Notes: generated by a model not told the origin, from the letters alone. Shown: positions 22,862 to 33,885, counted from the stretch's first letter. The stretch: 64,000 nucleotides of DNA from Cyclaneusma minus (GCA_037179335.1 JAKZHN010000005.1:558001-622000), one strand, 5' to 3'. Numbers and translations: made by a program.

Positions 22862-24598
22862 ATGCCCTCACTAGCCATTTCCGGTTTAGTGCTTTTTTCG
22901 GCTGTGGTGCTCGCGCTAGCTGGACCACTCCGTGAAGTCCAACAACTCCTCCAACCATATTTCCCAACCTTCCTCCAAAACCGACGGGAACCATTCGTCA
23001 TACTTTCCCAAGGCAAATTCGTTGGAAAAACCCTCTCCGGAGAATGGCCACAACCAATAGAGGCCTTCTTGGGCCTTCCATACTCTCAGCCTCCCACCGG
23101 ACCGAACCGGTTCAGGCCATTGAAAGCTCTCCCGCCTTCCAACGCTACATTTGAAGCAACCAATTATGGTCCAATTTGCCCTGGAAAATCATTTCGCGGG
23201 CCGGCATTCAGGCCGTACGACGAGGACTGCTTGAGCGCCAACATTTTCCGGCCGACCGGTACAAACAGCTCGGCCAAGCTTCCAGTCGCGCTCTACATCC
23301 ATGGCGGTGCCTTCAACAGAGGACACGCAGCCATGGAAAACCTTCCCTCCATGATCGGTTGGTCAGATAGTCCCTTCATCGGCGTTAGCTTCAGCTACCG
23401 TCTTGGAGCGCTGGGTTTTCTTCCGTCCGGTATCACTGAGAAAGAAGGGCTTCTCAATCTCGGCCTTCGAGACATGGAGTTCTTCTTTGGATGGTTCAGG
23501 GCCAATATTGCTGAGTTTGGGGGCAATGCTGAAGATGTTACGGTCTTTGGTTTGAGCGCTGGCGCCCACGCAATTGGGCATCTTGTCATGAACACTGATG
23601 AACCTTTCTTCCACCGTGCTATGATCGAGTCCGGGGCCACTACAGCACGTGCTGTGCACAAGCCTACCGATCCGTTACATGAACAGCAGTTCAAGGAGTA
23701 TATCACAGCTGCTGGATGCGCCGACATGGTGCCAGATTCGATCTTTGACTGTCTGCGTGAGAAGCCTGCAGAGACCGTCATCAAAGCATCCTTTGATGTG
23801 TTTGATGCATACAACCCCTCCCTTCGATGGGCCTTCCAACCCTCAATCGATGGCAAAATCATCAAGCGCCGACCAACAGAGTCTTGGGAGACCGGCAATT
23901 GGCACAAAATCCCAATTTTGACTGGATTTTGCCACAACGAGGCAGCATCCTACGTCCCTTCAACCATGGACACCCCTGAAGAATTCCCCGCGTACTTCAA
24001 GACACTTCATCCCGAGTTGACGGACTCCGACATCGATGAATTATCAAACCTCTACCCAGATCCCTCCACAGACAGCTCTTCGCCATATCTCGAGACCCGC
24101 CCTCTGGCAGTCGGCAAACAATACAAGCGCGCCGAAGCTGCCTACGGTCACTACGCCTACGTCTGTCCAGTCCGCTCCACAGCCCGACACGCCTCAACAG
24201 GCCAATCACCCCCCATATATCTCTACCACTGGGCAGTAAACCGCACCGTCCAACACGGAGCAAACCACGGCGACAACATCGGCTACGAAACCTACAGTCC
24301 CCAACCCCGCGACTTCTCTCCTTTCCAAGAGCAACTTGCGGGCGAGGTTCATGCTTACTGGACGAGTTTCATTACGCAGAAAGGTGATCCGAACGCTCTG
24401 CCTGGAAGATTTCCGGGACGGCCGAAATGGGAGCCTTTTGAGAAAGGGGAGATGGAGCGGTTGATGATTTTTGGAGAGGGGAATGATAAGATGGCTGGTG
24501 GGATGGGGGTGGGGACTACGAGTAAGATGGTTGATGATGTTTGGGCGGAAAAGGAGTGTGAGTGGTGGTGGTCGAAGGGGGAGAAACTCCACCAATGA
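22862..24598 (+). CDS. Secreted type-B carboxylesterase/lipase
   Basis: Intronless, 578 aa from the ATG at 22862; the frame is open a little further upstream but without ATG. MPSLAISGLVLFSAVVLALAGP is a signal peptide. The alpha/beta-hydrolase of PF00135 runs the full length: GLPYSQPPTGPNRF, EDCLSANIFRP (family signature 2), YIHGGAF (oxyanion hole), then the nucleophile elbow GLSAG with Ser232. The likely acid is Glu360 in GFCHNEAAS and the His is His469 in GANHGDNIGY. It hydrolyses carboxylic esters outside the cell; the exact substrate is open. The last ~85 codons switch from C-rich to G-rich usage. Divergent from the DAL5-like permease, which suggests, without proof, release of an organic acid followed by uptake. 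Confidence 0.94.
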   Translation: MPSLAISGLVLFSAVVLALAGPLREVQQLLQPYFPTFLQNRREPFVILSQGKFVGKTLSGEWPQPIEAFLGLPYSQPPTGPNRFRPLKALPPSNATFEATNYGPICPGKSFRGPAFRPYDEDCLSANIFRPTGTNSSAKLPVALYIHGGAFNRGHAAMENLPSMIGWSDSPFIGVSFSYRLGALGFLPSGITEKEGLLNLGLRDMEFFFGWFRANIAEFGGNAEDVTVFGLSAGAHAIGHLVMNTDEPFFHRAMIESGATTARAVHKPTDPLHEQQFKEYITAAGCADMVPDSIFDCLREKPAETVIKASFDVFDAYNPSLRWAFQPSIDGKIIKRRPTESWETGNWHKIPILTGFCHNEAASYVPSTMDTPEEFPAYFKTLHPELTDSDIDELSNLYPDPSTDSSSPYLETRPLAVGKQYKRAEAAYGHYAYVCPVRSTARHASTGQSPPIYLYHWAVNRTVQHGANHGDNIGYETYSPQPRDFSPFQEQLAGEVHAYWTSFITQKGDPNALPGRFPGRPKWEPFEKGEMERLMIFGEGNDKMAGGMGVGTTSKMVDDVWAEKECEWWWSKGEKLHQ

Positions 24599-24837
24599 GA
24601 GAGAACCCTTTGGGTGAGCCTCTAGGTAGCTGGGAATTACATTGCCTAATTCTTCAAGTCCCATGTTCGTATGTCTCTATCCGAGGCCTGAAATAGTGCT
24701 GAGTGAGTGAACTGCTAAGCCAAGTCATAAAGGGCGAAGTGCGTCGCTCCAATCCGGAATATACACACTCCACTGGCAAAACTTGGGGCTTTACCCTTGC
24801 TGCTACGACTTCGTCTTCCATGTTATAAGGCAAAGAC

Positions 24838-25966
24838 CAGTATTTTTGAAATCTTCATAAAATTTGCAAACAATCGATATGTGGCATGCGATTCCCGTCG
24901 ACGTGCAACAAAACCCTTTTTTTTTCTGTTATATACTTGCTAGTCTCCCAACTAGGCTTAGTTCCAAACATTCCGGCTGCTTTGCATATAACCATGTCGA
25001 GTGACTGAACCGATGGGCAGAAATAGTAATGGTGGGGAATTATGGAATCGACAGAGTGCCGTGGCCTTGACAGGATGCCCGGGAGTGACGAAGCGCTCAA
25101 GCGTAACAGAAATCTGCGGTAATTTCATTGAACTGACATGCAGTGAAAGTAAACTTGGTGTTTCTTGAGATATGCTTGTCAGGCTCAGGCTCTCCCTCAG
25201 CACGGCGTGCTCTGCTGCTGCTTGGCAAGTTCTGGTACCGAGTGAGCGAACATGCCAGCGCAAGATCGAAGAAGACGGCGGATAACTCAGATGATAAAAC
25301 TGGCGGAGCAGCGAGGACATGTACAATGCATTCAATGCCTCATTTCTTCACAGTAGCTTCGGCCGCTCTAGCTTGTTCCTCGTGGATTCAGACCGTCATA
25401 CGTCTGATGCCATTCACCGCATATAGCATTGTCTCTCCACCATAGCTTCGGTAGTATCTTCGGTAGCCCTTCTGCAGGTACCCCCCAGGGAGATACTACT
25501 GAGCGAGCAGGGGCGTATCAATACATGTATAATCGGAGACATCTGAGTTGGAGAAGTGTGGGGATCAAGAGGCCTTTCAGTCCGTCCTTGCATATCAACT
25601 TGCTCCGGTTTGCTGCAGAATGATGCTATCTTCGAATGAAGACACTGCGGCACATGCAGACCTTTAGCAAGACCTCCGGCCTGGTAGGCTGGTGAAAGGT
25701 GGAAATCTTCTCACGATGTCATTTTTCGTCAGCCTGCGGTCACTCTGTCGATTCCCTAAATTACCACCATCCCCAGTTTCCACTACCAGTCCACCTACTC
25801 GCCCCCAACCACTTTCTCATCCTCGTATGCTCAAAAAGCTCACGCGGTCCCAGCCAATTATAATCTTGGCGCTATATATAAGAAAAAAGATGGTTTTGTT
25901 GCACGTCGACTGAAATATCGTGCGCTATATCAATCGACTGCAAATTTCTTGGAGATTACACAGCTG
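24838..25966. mobile_element. Degenerate ~1.1 kb inverted-repeat element, non-autonomous
   Basis: GTCGACGTGCAACAAAACC at 24897-24915 recurs inverted at 25892-25910. Similarity continues inward (T-rich then TATATA) and outward through GATAT..GCA..GAT and AATTTGCA to about 24838 and 25966, so each arm is 75-90 bp with mismatches. Both outer ends may start with CAG. I found no clear target duplication and no transposase frame. The same inner motif appears alone near 56046, 63092 and 63155. Confidence 0.6.
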
Positions 25967-27847
25967 CTAAGCTTGTGTCTATAAGTATAACTGTTGAATT
26001 GAAAGCTCTCAGCTCTGTCGGGACCTTGGACATGATAGGGGTAGTGACTGGCTTTGTTGGTTGAACCACTGAGTCCTCACTTCAGAACGGTGTACCATAC
26101 AAACATGGAGAACCTGAACTTCGACAGTAGAATCGCACGAGTTGAATGCTGATGGAAGGCTCAAAAGCAAATGAGAATAAGGCTTGTACGCGGTATGGCA
26201 AAGCAGGGAGAGGCTGAGAATGAGATGCAGGCCAGACCTTGAATGCCATCTATGCATGTAATTGCCAAGCATAAGAGGCTCCCGACGGAAGTTCATCCAT
26301 ACGTACGGGAAACTACAGCCGTATCCCGTTTTAATAGCAGTTTGGTAGTTGCCACCGCGGCTCCAAATGGTCTGCAACTGTTATAAAACACTGGGCATCA
26401 TGCGATGCACAGAACTTGGATTTTTCGTGGCCACTCGTAAGAGCAGATGCGTAAGAATGACAGAATCAAGAGATGCCTCGATCGAGTTTCGAACAATTTG
26501 AAGGACTGAGAAAAGGAAAGGGTTCAAGGAGATGGGAGTATTGTTGATAGGTCCATAGCATGGGGTTTGGCGAGGCTGTACTGAGTGACTTGGTTGAGCG
26601 GTCTGGAGTACGAAAATAACTTTTTCTCAAGCCGTGTACTTACATGACTTCGGAACACAGTCGTATATACGGCTGAAAAATGCAAGGTGCAAAATTTCCT
26701 ACATCGACGACTCAAGCCCGGGATCCGAATTCCGAACAGTGGCTCTCGAGGACAGCCCATCTTCGTTGACCCTCTTGACTCGTCTCCAAGCTCGAGTCAC
26801 TAGAGGACTCGAGATCAGGAATTCGGCCGATTTCTGGGACTGGTGGCGCTTCGACCGGTTATTTTCAAGATGAAAATAGCCCACATCATTGGTCGAAGGT
26901 GCTCAACGGTCTCGAGGAGGCTGGAGGTCACGTAGCATGCGCCGGGCTTGCAGTCTACCGTAGGTTCCATCACGGCATCATGGCAGACGGCAGTTGAGGC
27001 AGTCTAAGTTCGGGACTGCCATAGTGCCATTTCTGAGTGCCATTTTTCCGACGTGCTACTCGCTGGACCCTGAGGTGGTGGAGGGTGACATCGAGTTAAA
27101 CTTGGAGGAGTACGCAGCTTGGGAGCATCGGTCACATCTCAACCGTCCCGTCCCTCTGGCTCGTCTGGCCCATGTCCTCCGTCAGCGGGGTGGCTATGAA
27201 AGGCGGTGGACGGTCGTGCTGCGCATCTCGAGATCTGTGGACTGGAAGTGTTGGGTTCATGCTTTCATCCCAAGGTCGACTTGGCGTGTCATCTGGCTTG
27301 TGAGCGCCGTTCAGAGTTCAGGCTTTCCAGCGTGCACAGTCCACCACACTACGACTCCCGAGTAAGCCTAAGTATTCTCGGGCACGGCTCCTCTCCCACA
27401 CAACCGCGCTCGCCGGCCCACCTGCACCTCTCTCAATAAAATGCCCTCTCGCCCCGTTCCTCTCCCTTTCCCCTCTCCCACCTCAACAACATACAACTCG
27501 ATCGCAGGATATAAAGCGACACCCGCCCGCCCAAGGGCCCCCACGTTGAAAGCCGGCACCTCGGTGCAAGGCTCGGAATCCGCTGTTGTATGAGAGAGGT
27601 GATTGAACTTACGGCGTTTCTGGGAGTACCGGTATATACCATTGGTGGTCGTCCAAAGCATTCTTACAGCTACGAAATCTGCATCTTTACCGACTCGACC
27701 TGCTCGACTCGGCAGTCCGCCAGCGAGGACTGCTCACAACCAAAAACCCTTTTCTTTGATCGATTAGAGAGCGACGAGCGAGTGTGTGGCGGATCCCACT
27801 GCCCGCCGTGACCGTCGCAAGCCTATTTCCATTTCCCCGCCACAGTC
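25967..27847. other. Gene-poor stretch upstream of the copper-fist gene
   Basis: Frames such as 26994-27365 (+) lack an ATG or any recognisable domain. A GATATAAAG box lies near 27508, about 340 bp upstream of the copper-fist start. Pyrimidine-rich tracts at 27370-27480 and 27830-27845 look like promoter or leader sequence. Confidence 0.4.
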
Positions 27848-29516
27848 ATGTTGGTCGACGGCGAGAAGTGGGCGTGCGATGCATGTGTAAGTTTTCCCCT
27901 GCCCCTCAACTCCCCAGTTTCATAATAGCAGGCACTGACCGGCCACAGGTGCGAGGTCATCGTGTCTCCAATTGCCAGCATCATGGTATGTTTTAGACTT
28001 CTCGAGTCCCCATGCGACGTTGCCGCCAAGGCCTGGGCGTTTTCGCTAACTCGGCTGCCGTGAACTAAATAGACCGCAAGCTTCAGCACATCAACAAGAA
28101 GGGTCGTCCGGTCTCGCAATGCCAGCATTGCCGCGGTCTTCGCAAGTCTCGTTCTGCTCATGTGAAATGCGACTGCGGCGAGAAAGGCCACGGCAAGACT
28201 GCCTGTTCCCACGCGAAAGAGGGCGACTCTAAGGGTGAGCTATCGTCGCCGTCATGCATTCAATGGCACATTTACTACGGGTTCTGATCATGAAAATAGC
28301 TGCTGGATCTTGCTGCTGCGGCCATGGAGGGAAATGTACATGCTCTATCAAGAAGGAACACCTCGACCCGGTCCCCGAGTCCGACTCGGATGAGCCGGCC
28401 GTCGCAGGCCCTTCGACAACCAAGAGCCGCCGGCCTCGAGGCTTTACTGGCCAGTCTGACGGTGCTCTGACGGTGTTTACGAATGGTCATCACAAGCCTG
28501 CCACCAAGCACAACAAGATGGCCCACCAATGTGGCTTGCCATACGTTGTGCCAAGAGCGCATTCTATCCACGGTCCATCGCCCTCGGGCTTGGCCAATCG
28601 CTCGGTGGACAGCCTTCCCCATACAAACACCATCGACGCCTTGCATAGCGAGTCGCATATCAAAGACTCAATGATCAGCGCACAGCAAGAACAGCGCAAG
28701 GTCAGATCCGAGCACAACTCGCCCGTGTTGGACCCCGTCACGAATGGGCCGGGCTTTATGAATGGGATGTTGGCACCGCTGGACATGACGAATATCGACG
28801 GCTTTAGCAATGCTGCCGATTACGGCTTCAACAACTTTAGCTTCAACGACGGCTTAAACAATGGCTTTTCGGAACAGGATCAGCCAATATTCTCGGCTGG
28901 GCTGAGTGGAGGTTCTGTCGATTGGTCGCACTACGTTGGCCTCGATTTCAACAACGATAGTTTCAATACGTCCCCATATGGACCCCCGGCCTCGTATTCG
29001 GCTTTCGATATCAGCAGCGTTGACCAGCCGGGACTCACCACGTCCACCTCCGGAGAGATATCCGAAGCCGAAGACTTCGTTCACGCGGATCAAGGAGCCC
29101 GTCCCACACTCGGTAGTCGATACGGATCCGACTTTGAGCTTTCCGAATACGGAGAGCCCGATAGCTACCACGTCAGCTCCTCGTCATCCTACCTTGGTCT
29201 TTCCAGCGCTGGCGTTTCCGCTGGGACTGACTTTAGTAATACCGATCTAGAGGACTTCCTCAAGATCCAACCACCACTTACAAGCGCTGGCTTTATGCCG
29301 ACCACAGCTGCACCCACGCCCGCCCCTATGGGATCATCAGGATTCGGAGAAGGATTCGGTGAACTCAAAACCTCACACCTTCCGACAAACGACGACTTCT
29401 CCCTCCCTCTCCTCGACGAAAGCGAAGACTCCATGTGGATGAACGACTTCACTTCAAATACGTTCACACTCGAGCCGAGTGAAACGATACAGAGCACTAG
29501 TCGTTGGACCCAATAA
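27848..29516 (+). CDS. Copper-fist transcription factor (Ace1/Cuf1 type)
   Basis: Exons 27848-27886, 27949-27985, 28073-28234 and 28300-29516, 484 aa. The first exons give MLVDGEKWACDAC / VRGHRVSNCQHH / DRKLQHINKKGRPVSQC, the copper-fist DNA-binding domain (PF00649) with zinc-binding Cys/His and the minor-groove GRP motif. A second Cys cluster CCCGHGGKCTC near residue 86 resembles the Cu(I)-cluster region of copper-activated members. The remaining ~380 residues are low-complexity Ser/Asn/Asp-rich and look like an activation region. Such factors control copper detoxification or copper uptake; which one cannot be decided without target sites. No metallothionein or Ctr transporter gene is adjacent. 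Three introns interrupt the DNA-binding domain, as in many filamentous fungi. Confidence 0.93.
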
Positions 29517-30126
29517 CACTAGTGGAAAGGCAATTGGCCTTTTCATGAAGACCCTGATCATGGAAGGAAGGAATGTGTTTGTGGATGGCAAAGAGAAACT
29601 GTAGAACGGGCGGCCAAATGTTGTGCGTGGTTTTTTGGGTTGGGGGGGAGAGAGATTAGGGTCTTGGGGAGGAGGCGTGCTTGATGATATATATAGTTTC
29701 TTGGCCTGCCGCGCGTGTTTATTAGTGGGGAATTAGACTCGTATATATCCATTGTGTGCTGGTCTGTGGGCTTTGCCTGACTTTGTTTTTGAAACGAGTG
29801 GGGCTCGAGTGAACATACGGTTAGAGTATATATATTGGGCTTGCATTGTTTCCCGGAGCAGCTGGAGAGTCGGCAAGTGCACAATGTGCTTTAGTAAGCA
29901 CAACCAATCAATGTTACACTGCGTGTTTTTGTTAGTTGGAACGAGAGGACAACATGCAGCGGCTAACACATACTGAACCAGCAACGCAACGACAAAATCG
30001 AACATTGTTGACTCAACTTACCAGACCTCAATCTTGCGAGTCCTCAGTACACGACAGCAACTCTTCGTTTCAAGAGCATTTGAACCTCGAGCGCCTGCTA
30101 AGCGGTCTAGATACCTCCTCTTCACC
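29517..30126. other. Intergenic, no supported gene
   Basis: 3' flank of the copper-fist gene and leader of the kinase-like gene. G-rich and AT-rich tracts only. Confidence 0.5.
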
Positions 30127-31040
30127 ATGACAGATCAAAGCCCCCTCGACTCTTCCACGGACGCAGCGATCCCGCACAACGAAACAGACGAAGAAAATGT
30201 TACCCACCTCTACAGCGTCTACTATGCTCCACTCGGAGTCACATCCACTTTGACAATAACTTTCTTCTACCGAATCGTCGAATTGGTTCAACCGAAGTGC
30301 TCAAATACATCCAACAATGGACAGTCGAGGATAAAGATACTGTCCACTTCGAGAAACAAGCTCGGCATGGTCTCGCCGTGGAGGCGAAAAGCTATGAGAT
30401 GCTGGGTTCGCATCCTAACATCATCGAATTCTTTGGCTACGACGCTAAGGTTGGCGCTATTCGCCTTGCATACGCTCCCAACGGCGAACTAGAAAAATAT
30501 ATAGAGAAGCATGGCGAGGAGATATCAGAAGAGCAGCGGTTGCTATGGGCGCTGCAAACGTCACGAGCTCTAGCACACTGCCACAGCCGGAGAGTCATCC
30601 ACAGCGATTTGCATCCACGGAATCTTCTTCTTGATGCTCAGCTAGACGTCAAGTTATGCGACTTCCAGGGTCGGGTGCTTTCTCCGGATGGCGAGACGAT
30701 CCTTCGGGTACTTTCTCCGGTTGGCGAGATGATCTTCGCAGGTGAATGTCAAGAGAATTCAAAGTATCGAAAGCCAGGGGTTGAGGAGGGTATTGCGGAT
30801 GAGTCGACGGATCTGTTTGCCCTGGGTTCTACGATCTATTTCTTGATGACCGGTCATGATGTCTTTCTGGATCTCGATGCTTATGAAAATGAAGAGGAGG
30901 TTGTCGGACGGTGGCAAAAGCGCGAGTTCCCCGATGACTTGGCAAGCTCGTGGGGATCGATTGTTCGCAAGTGTTGGGAAGTGCAATATAAGTCAGCTGG
31001 CGAAGTAGTCCAGGATCTGGAAAGCCCTACGGATGTTTAG
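30127..31040 (+). CDS. Fungal protein-kinase-like gene with an apparent frameshift
   Basis: The ATG at 30127 opens MTDQSPLDSSTDAAIPHNETDEE...LYSVYYAPLGVTSTL...FFYRI, the glycine-loop part of a fungal kinase family. The rest of the domain continues from about 30280 in another frame (IGSTEVLKY with the ATP Lys, VEAKSYEMLGSHPNI with the helix-C Glu, IHSDLHPRNLLLD, LCDFQG). The frames differ by one base, and no intron of plausible length joins them (the only GT...AG nearby is about 21 nt). So either a base is missing in the assembly or the gene is broken. HSD and DFQ stand in for HRD and DFG; the catalytic Asp residues are kept. A 33-bp tandem duplication follows DFQG. About 300 aa if repaired. 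A MITE begins 4 bp after the stop. Confidence 0.72.
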
Positions 31041-31044
31041 TTTA

Positions 31045-31279
31045 CAGTGGGAGGGAAAAAGTCTGAATACGGTTTACAGTCTCTAAATATTTGTAAATAT
31101 TCCAAATAATCAGGAATATTCCCAATAATTAGAAAGGTCCCAAATTATTTAAAATATTTTAAAGCACTTCATATATTTCTAGTCATTGGGAATATTCCTA
31201 GTTATTTGAAATATTCGCAATCCAACGGAGAGCGCCGCCGGAGACTGTAGGCCGTTTTCAGACTTTTTTCCACCCACTG
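31045..31279. mobile_element. Tc1/mariner-pogo-like MITE
   Basis: A 235-bp element with ~40-bp terminal inverted repeats: the left end starts CAGTGGGAGGGAAAAAGTC and runs to 31085, the right end is its complement with about six mismatches. It is flanked by TA on both sides (31043-31044 and 31280-31281), the Tc1/mariner/pogo target. The core is AT-rich with repeated GGAATATTCC-like palindromes. It has no open frame. It lies directly behind the kinase stop codon, so it probably supplies the 3' untranslated region. Confidence 0.85.
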
Positions 31280-31360
31280 TAGTCCAGTGATTTCGCATGT
31301 CCTAAGAACATCTTATTATCGGTAGGCGACAATGACTTGCGTTTACTTGGTGACATGATT

Positions 31361-31605
31361 CGAAATTCGTAGCAGACGGTCTGCTTTTGGCGGCTTGAGT
31401 TTGGAGAGGATTGAATTGAGTGTGAGTTTTGAAAGAGCAGGATTCTGGCAGGATGAACAGATGAGAATGGTTTGAACTGAGACTCGAAATTCGCAGCACT
31501 GCTTTTGGCGGCGTGAGTTTGGAGAGAATTGAATTGAGGGTGAGTTTTGAGAGAACAGGATTCTGGCAGAATAAACAGATGAGAATGGTTTGAACTGAAA
31601 TGCAA
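31361..31605. repeat. Two-copy tandem repeat, unit ~123 bp
   Basis: Copies start CGAAATTCG(T/C)AGCA at 31361 and 31484 and both run through TGCTTTTGGCGGC, GAATTGAGGGTGAG, AGGATTCTGGCAG and GAGAATGGTTTGAACTGA. Copies are about 90% alike. The minus-strand frames across it are repetitive products. Confidence 0.8.
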
Positions 31606-31999
31606 TTTAGTTGCTTTAGAAAAACTGCAGCAATATTTAGAATCAGGGCTGAGCTTAAATACTAGATAGGCAAAGGCGAAAACATTTGTGATTGTGGTTC
31701 CAGAGTTTTCCTAGCAAGAAGCGCCTTCAGTTTTCTCGTATTCAGTTTGTCCTTCACCAGTAGCAGTTCACTGAAAATTGAATCTTGAAATCAAGCGGCT
31801 CACGTAGAATGGTATTCCTTAACTACGAAGTCGCCTGCATAAGAAAGCAAGTTTTCGAAATCCCCGAGCCAGTGTGACGACTCCAACGCTTGGGCGAAAT
31901 CCGCATTGCGCACCCATTCCCGCCCATCATGAACGCCAAACTAAATCATCTTTACCATCCATACTCCCTCCCTTCACATATCATCCCAGCCTTCTTCGC

Positions 32000-32374
32000 T
32001 CAAGCAGTCTTTAAACTCTTGCCCGAACGCTGGGTGAGCATCTGGTAGACGACGACAGCAGCAATGAGGAAGCCAATGACGACGATATTGCCTAAATCAC
32101 GTAAAGTCAGCGTATGATTTCCCGGAAAAGAGATTCGTTTATAAACAGCATGGACATGGAAGGCAGACGTACTGAGCAGGAATTTGAGGAGCCCTGAGAA
32201 GGTCTCAGCCAGTCCGTTGACGGCCGTGCCGAGGGTGGAGAAGAGCGTGGCGATGAGCGAGAAGAAGGTGTTGATGATGCTCTGGAAGATGCCGAGGACG
32301 CCCTCGAGGACGCTGGCGATGGCGTTGAAGAAGGAGGAGATCAGGCCGCCGATGGAGTCGATGACGGAAGGCAT
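32000..32374 (-). CDS. Small membrane protein with amphipathic repeats
   Basis: Exons 32374-32173 and 32091-32000, an 81-nt intron, 97 aa. I do not recognise a named family. Residues 1-68 form an unbroken amphipathic region with Phe/Ile/Leu recurring every 3-4 positions (ISSFFNAIASVLEGVLGIFQ, then further IxxxFF steps) and only four acidic or basic residues. It is followed by a clear membrane span IVVIGFLIAAVVVYQML and a basic tail QRSGKSLKTA. This looks like a tail-anchored or lipid-surface protein. Splice removal makes the span contiguous with the helix, which supports the model. Function unknown. Confidence 0.68.
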   Translation of the reverse strand: MPSVIDSIGGLISSFFNAIASVLEGVLGIFQSIINTFFSLIATLFSTLGTAVNGLAETFSGLLKFLLSTSAFHVHAVYKRISFPGNHTLTLRDLGNIVVIGFLIAAVVVYQMLTQRSGKSLKTA

Positions 32375-33540
32375 GGTTGCGGTATTGTGGTTTGCGGTTT
32401 GTAGGTAGGTTGTTGGGTTTGAAGGTGAGGATTGATGCTGGAGGTGAGAGTCAGTTTATGCGGTTTGCTAGATCTTGGGGAAGGTCGAGTGAGGTAGCAC
32501 GAGGCTAAGTTGGTGAAATATTGAAGGTTTGGAGGTTATTCCAGCGGCGAGGCTAGGATTGGTATCAGACGGAAAGGCGGCTTACCTGGTATATGCGTTT
32601 GAAGCTGGGTTTGCGAAAGCTAGCTCTGGGAATTGTAGGGATCCAGGGTTCTAGGAGTCAAGTATTTGAAGCTGCGGATATTGGGGAAGAGCGGCTCACA
32701 AGCACGAGGACAAACAAAGCATTTAAGTAGAGTGAAGCACAACAGCAGGAATGTGGCTAGTACCTACCTCGGTGACGCGTTTGTGGCTTCAAGATCGACC
32801 ATAACCTCACCGCATTCATGGTGTTTCCCGTGGCACAAAGAGAAATGCCATCACCGAAAGTGTGGCTTTAGCTCTATGGATTGTAGCTGGCACGAAAGCG
32901 AACTTGAAGGGTCGCGGGAGACAAGCCTTTGCTGGGGATTGAAACCGGTTGCGGGGGACGCCAAGCGTATGACGTTGCTCAACCTACCTCAACGCCGACG
33001 AGGGTTACTCTACCCGAGCACTGCTTGGCGAAAGGGAAGTTGGAAGCGATGGACGATCAACGTTGTATTCAAGCGTTCAATTGTACCTCTCCTAAATGAG
33101 TGTTTCCCCTAGCAAGTCGGTGACATTAATGTCCACAATATTGGTTTCGTCCGATCGAGTCTCTGAGCAGGGGAGGTTCAACCGAAGTCGGGAATGCCTC
33201 GAGAGTCGAACCCCATCTCTGGAACGCAAAGGATAAGAATAAGAAGGGCGTCTTGTCGCTTTTGCCAGAAGTCAAGTCTCCAAACGAATCTCGAGTTCTT
33301 GATACTGCTCGAACACACTCTTCCCAACCCCTTCACTGTAACCACATCACTTTGTTCTCTCTTTTGACCGAACACCCTCTCACCTACCAACATGTCTGAT
33401 AACGTTGACTTCCGACGAACGAGGTGACCTTAGGGCTCAGTGGCCGTAAAGATGTAACTGAACCTGGGAAGAGAATCGGTGTGAGTGGAGAAGCAAGATG
33501 TAACTGGAAATTCAACACCTGATACCTTTGCGCTAATGCG
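32375..33540. other. Intergenic, no supported gene
   Basis: Holds the promoter of the small membrane protein. A Kozak-like CCAACATGTCTGATAACG at 33387 opens only 11 codons before a stop, possibly the remnant of a gene start. The frame at 32666-33112 lacks an ATG and any recognisable domain. Confidence 0.4.
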
Positions 33541-33885
33541 CTTCAACAGCCTATAGTTTTACTCACATTTACATACCCTCGACGAAAACTTGCTGCCGAT
33601 TCGACGACAGGGTCGAATATGAAGAAATGCTGCCAAGGCACTAAGCCCCTTCGAGGGACCAGCGCCAGGCATTATTTCAGGCTTTTATTTAAGCCCGGTA
33701 TTGGTGCTGGATAATGCACACTATTTAGTTTGCTGATAGCGCTATATTGTATTCAGAATCTTAAGCAATATAATCCAGTGCTATTTCCATATTAAAATAC
33801 TCTATTTTATCAGAATACACGTAGAAAAGTAGGAGTAGTATGGATTATTTTTAAGCTTAAGATAAGCTTAAGAAACTAGATTATT
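33541..33885. other. AT-rich island, possible decayed transposon
   Basis: About 340 bp with A+T well above its surroundings, and repeated TTAAGC/GCTTAAG and CTATTT motifs (33700-33880). No frame survives. Composition suggests an old, mutated repeat; no ends could be defined. Confidence 0.35.

Noticed and set aside
15032..24598. Biosynthetic gene cluster (kinase, HET, transporter, esterase)
   Set aside because: No backbone enzyme (PKS, NRPS, terpene synthase) or tailoring oxidase is present; the genes fit unrelated roles.
26994..27365. 123-codon plus-strand frame
   Set aside because: No ATG start and no domain recognised; the GC-rich context makes such frames likely by chance.
31258..31605. 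115-codon minus-strand frame
   Set aside because: Its protein is a repeat made by the 123-bp tandem duplication.
33391..33425. Gene start MSDNVDFRRTR with a good Kozak context
   Set aside because: The frame stops after 11 codons and no donor site gives a convincing continuation.
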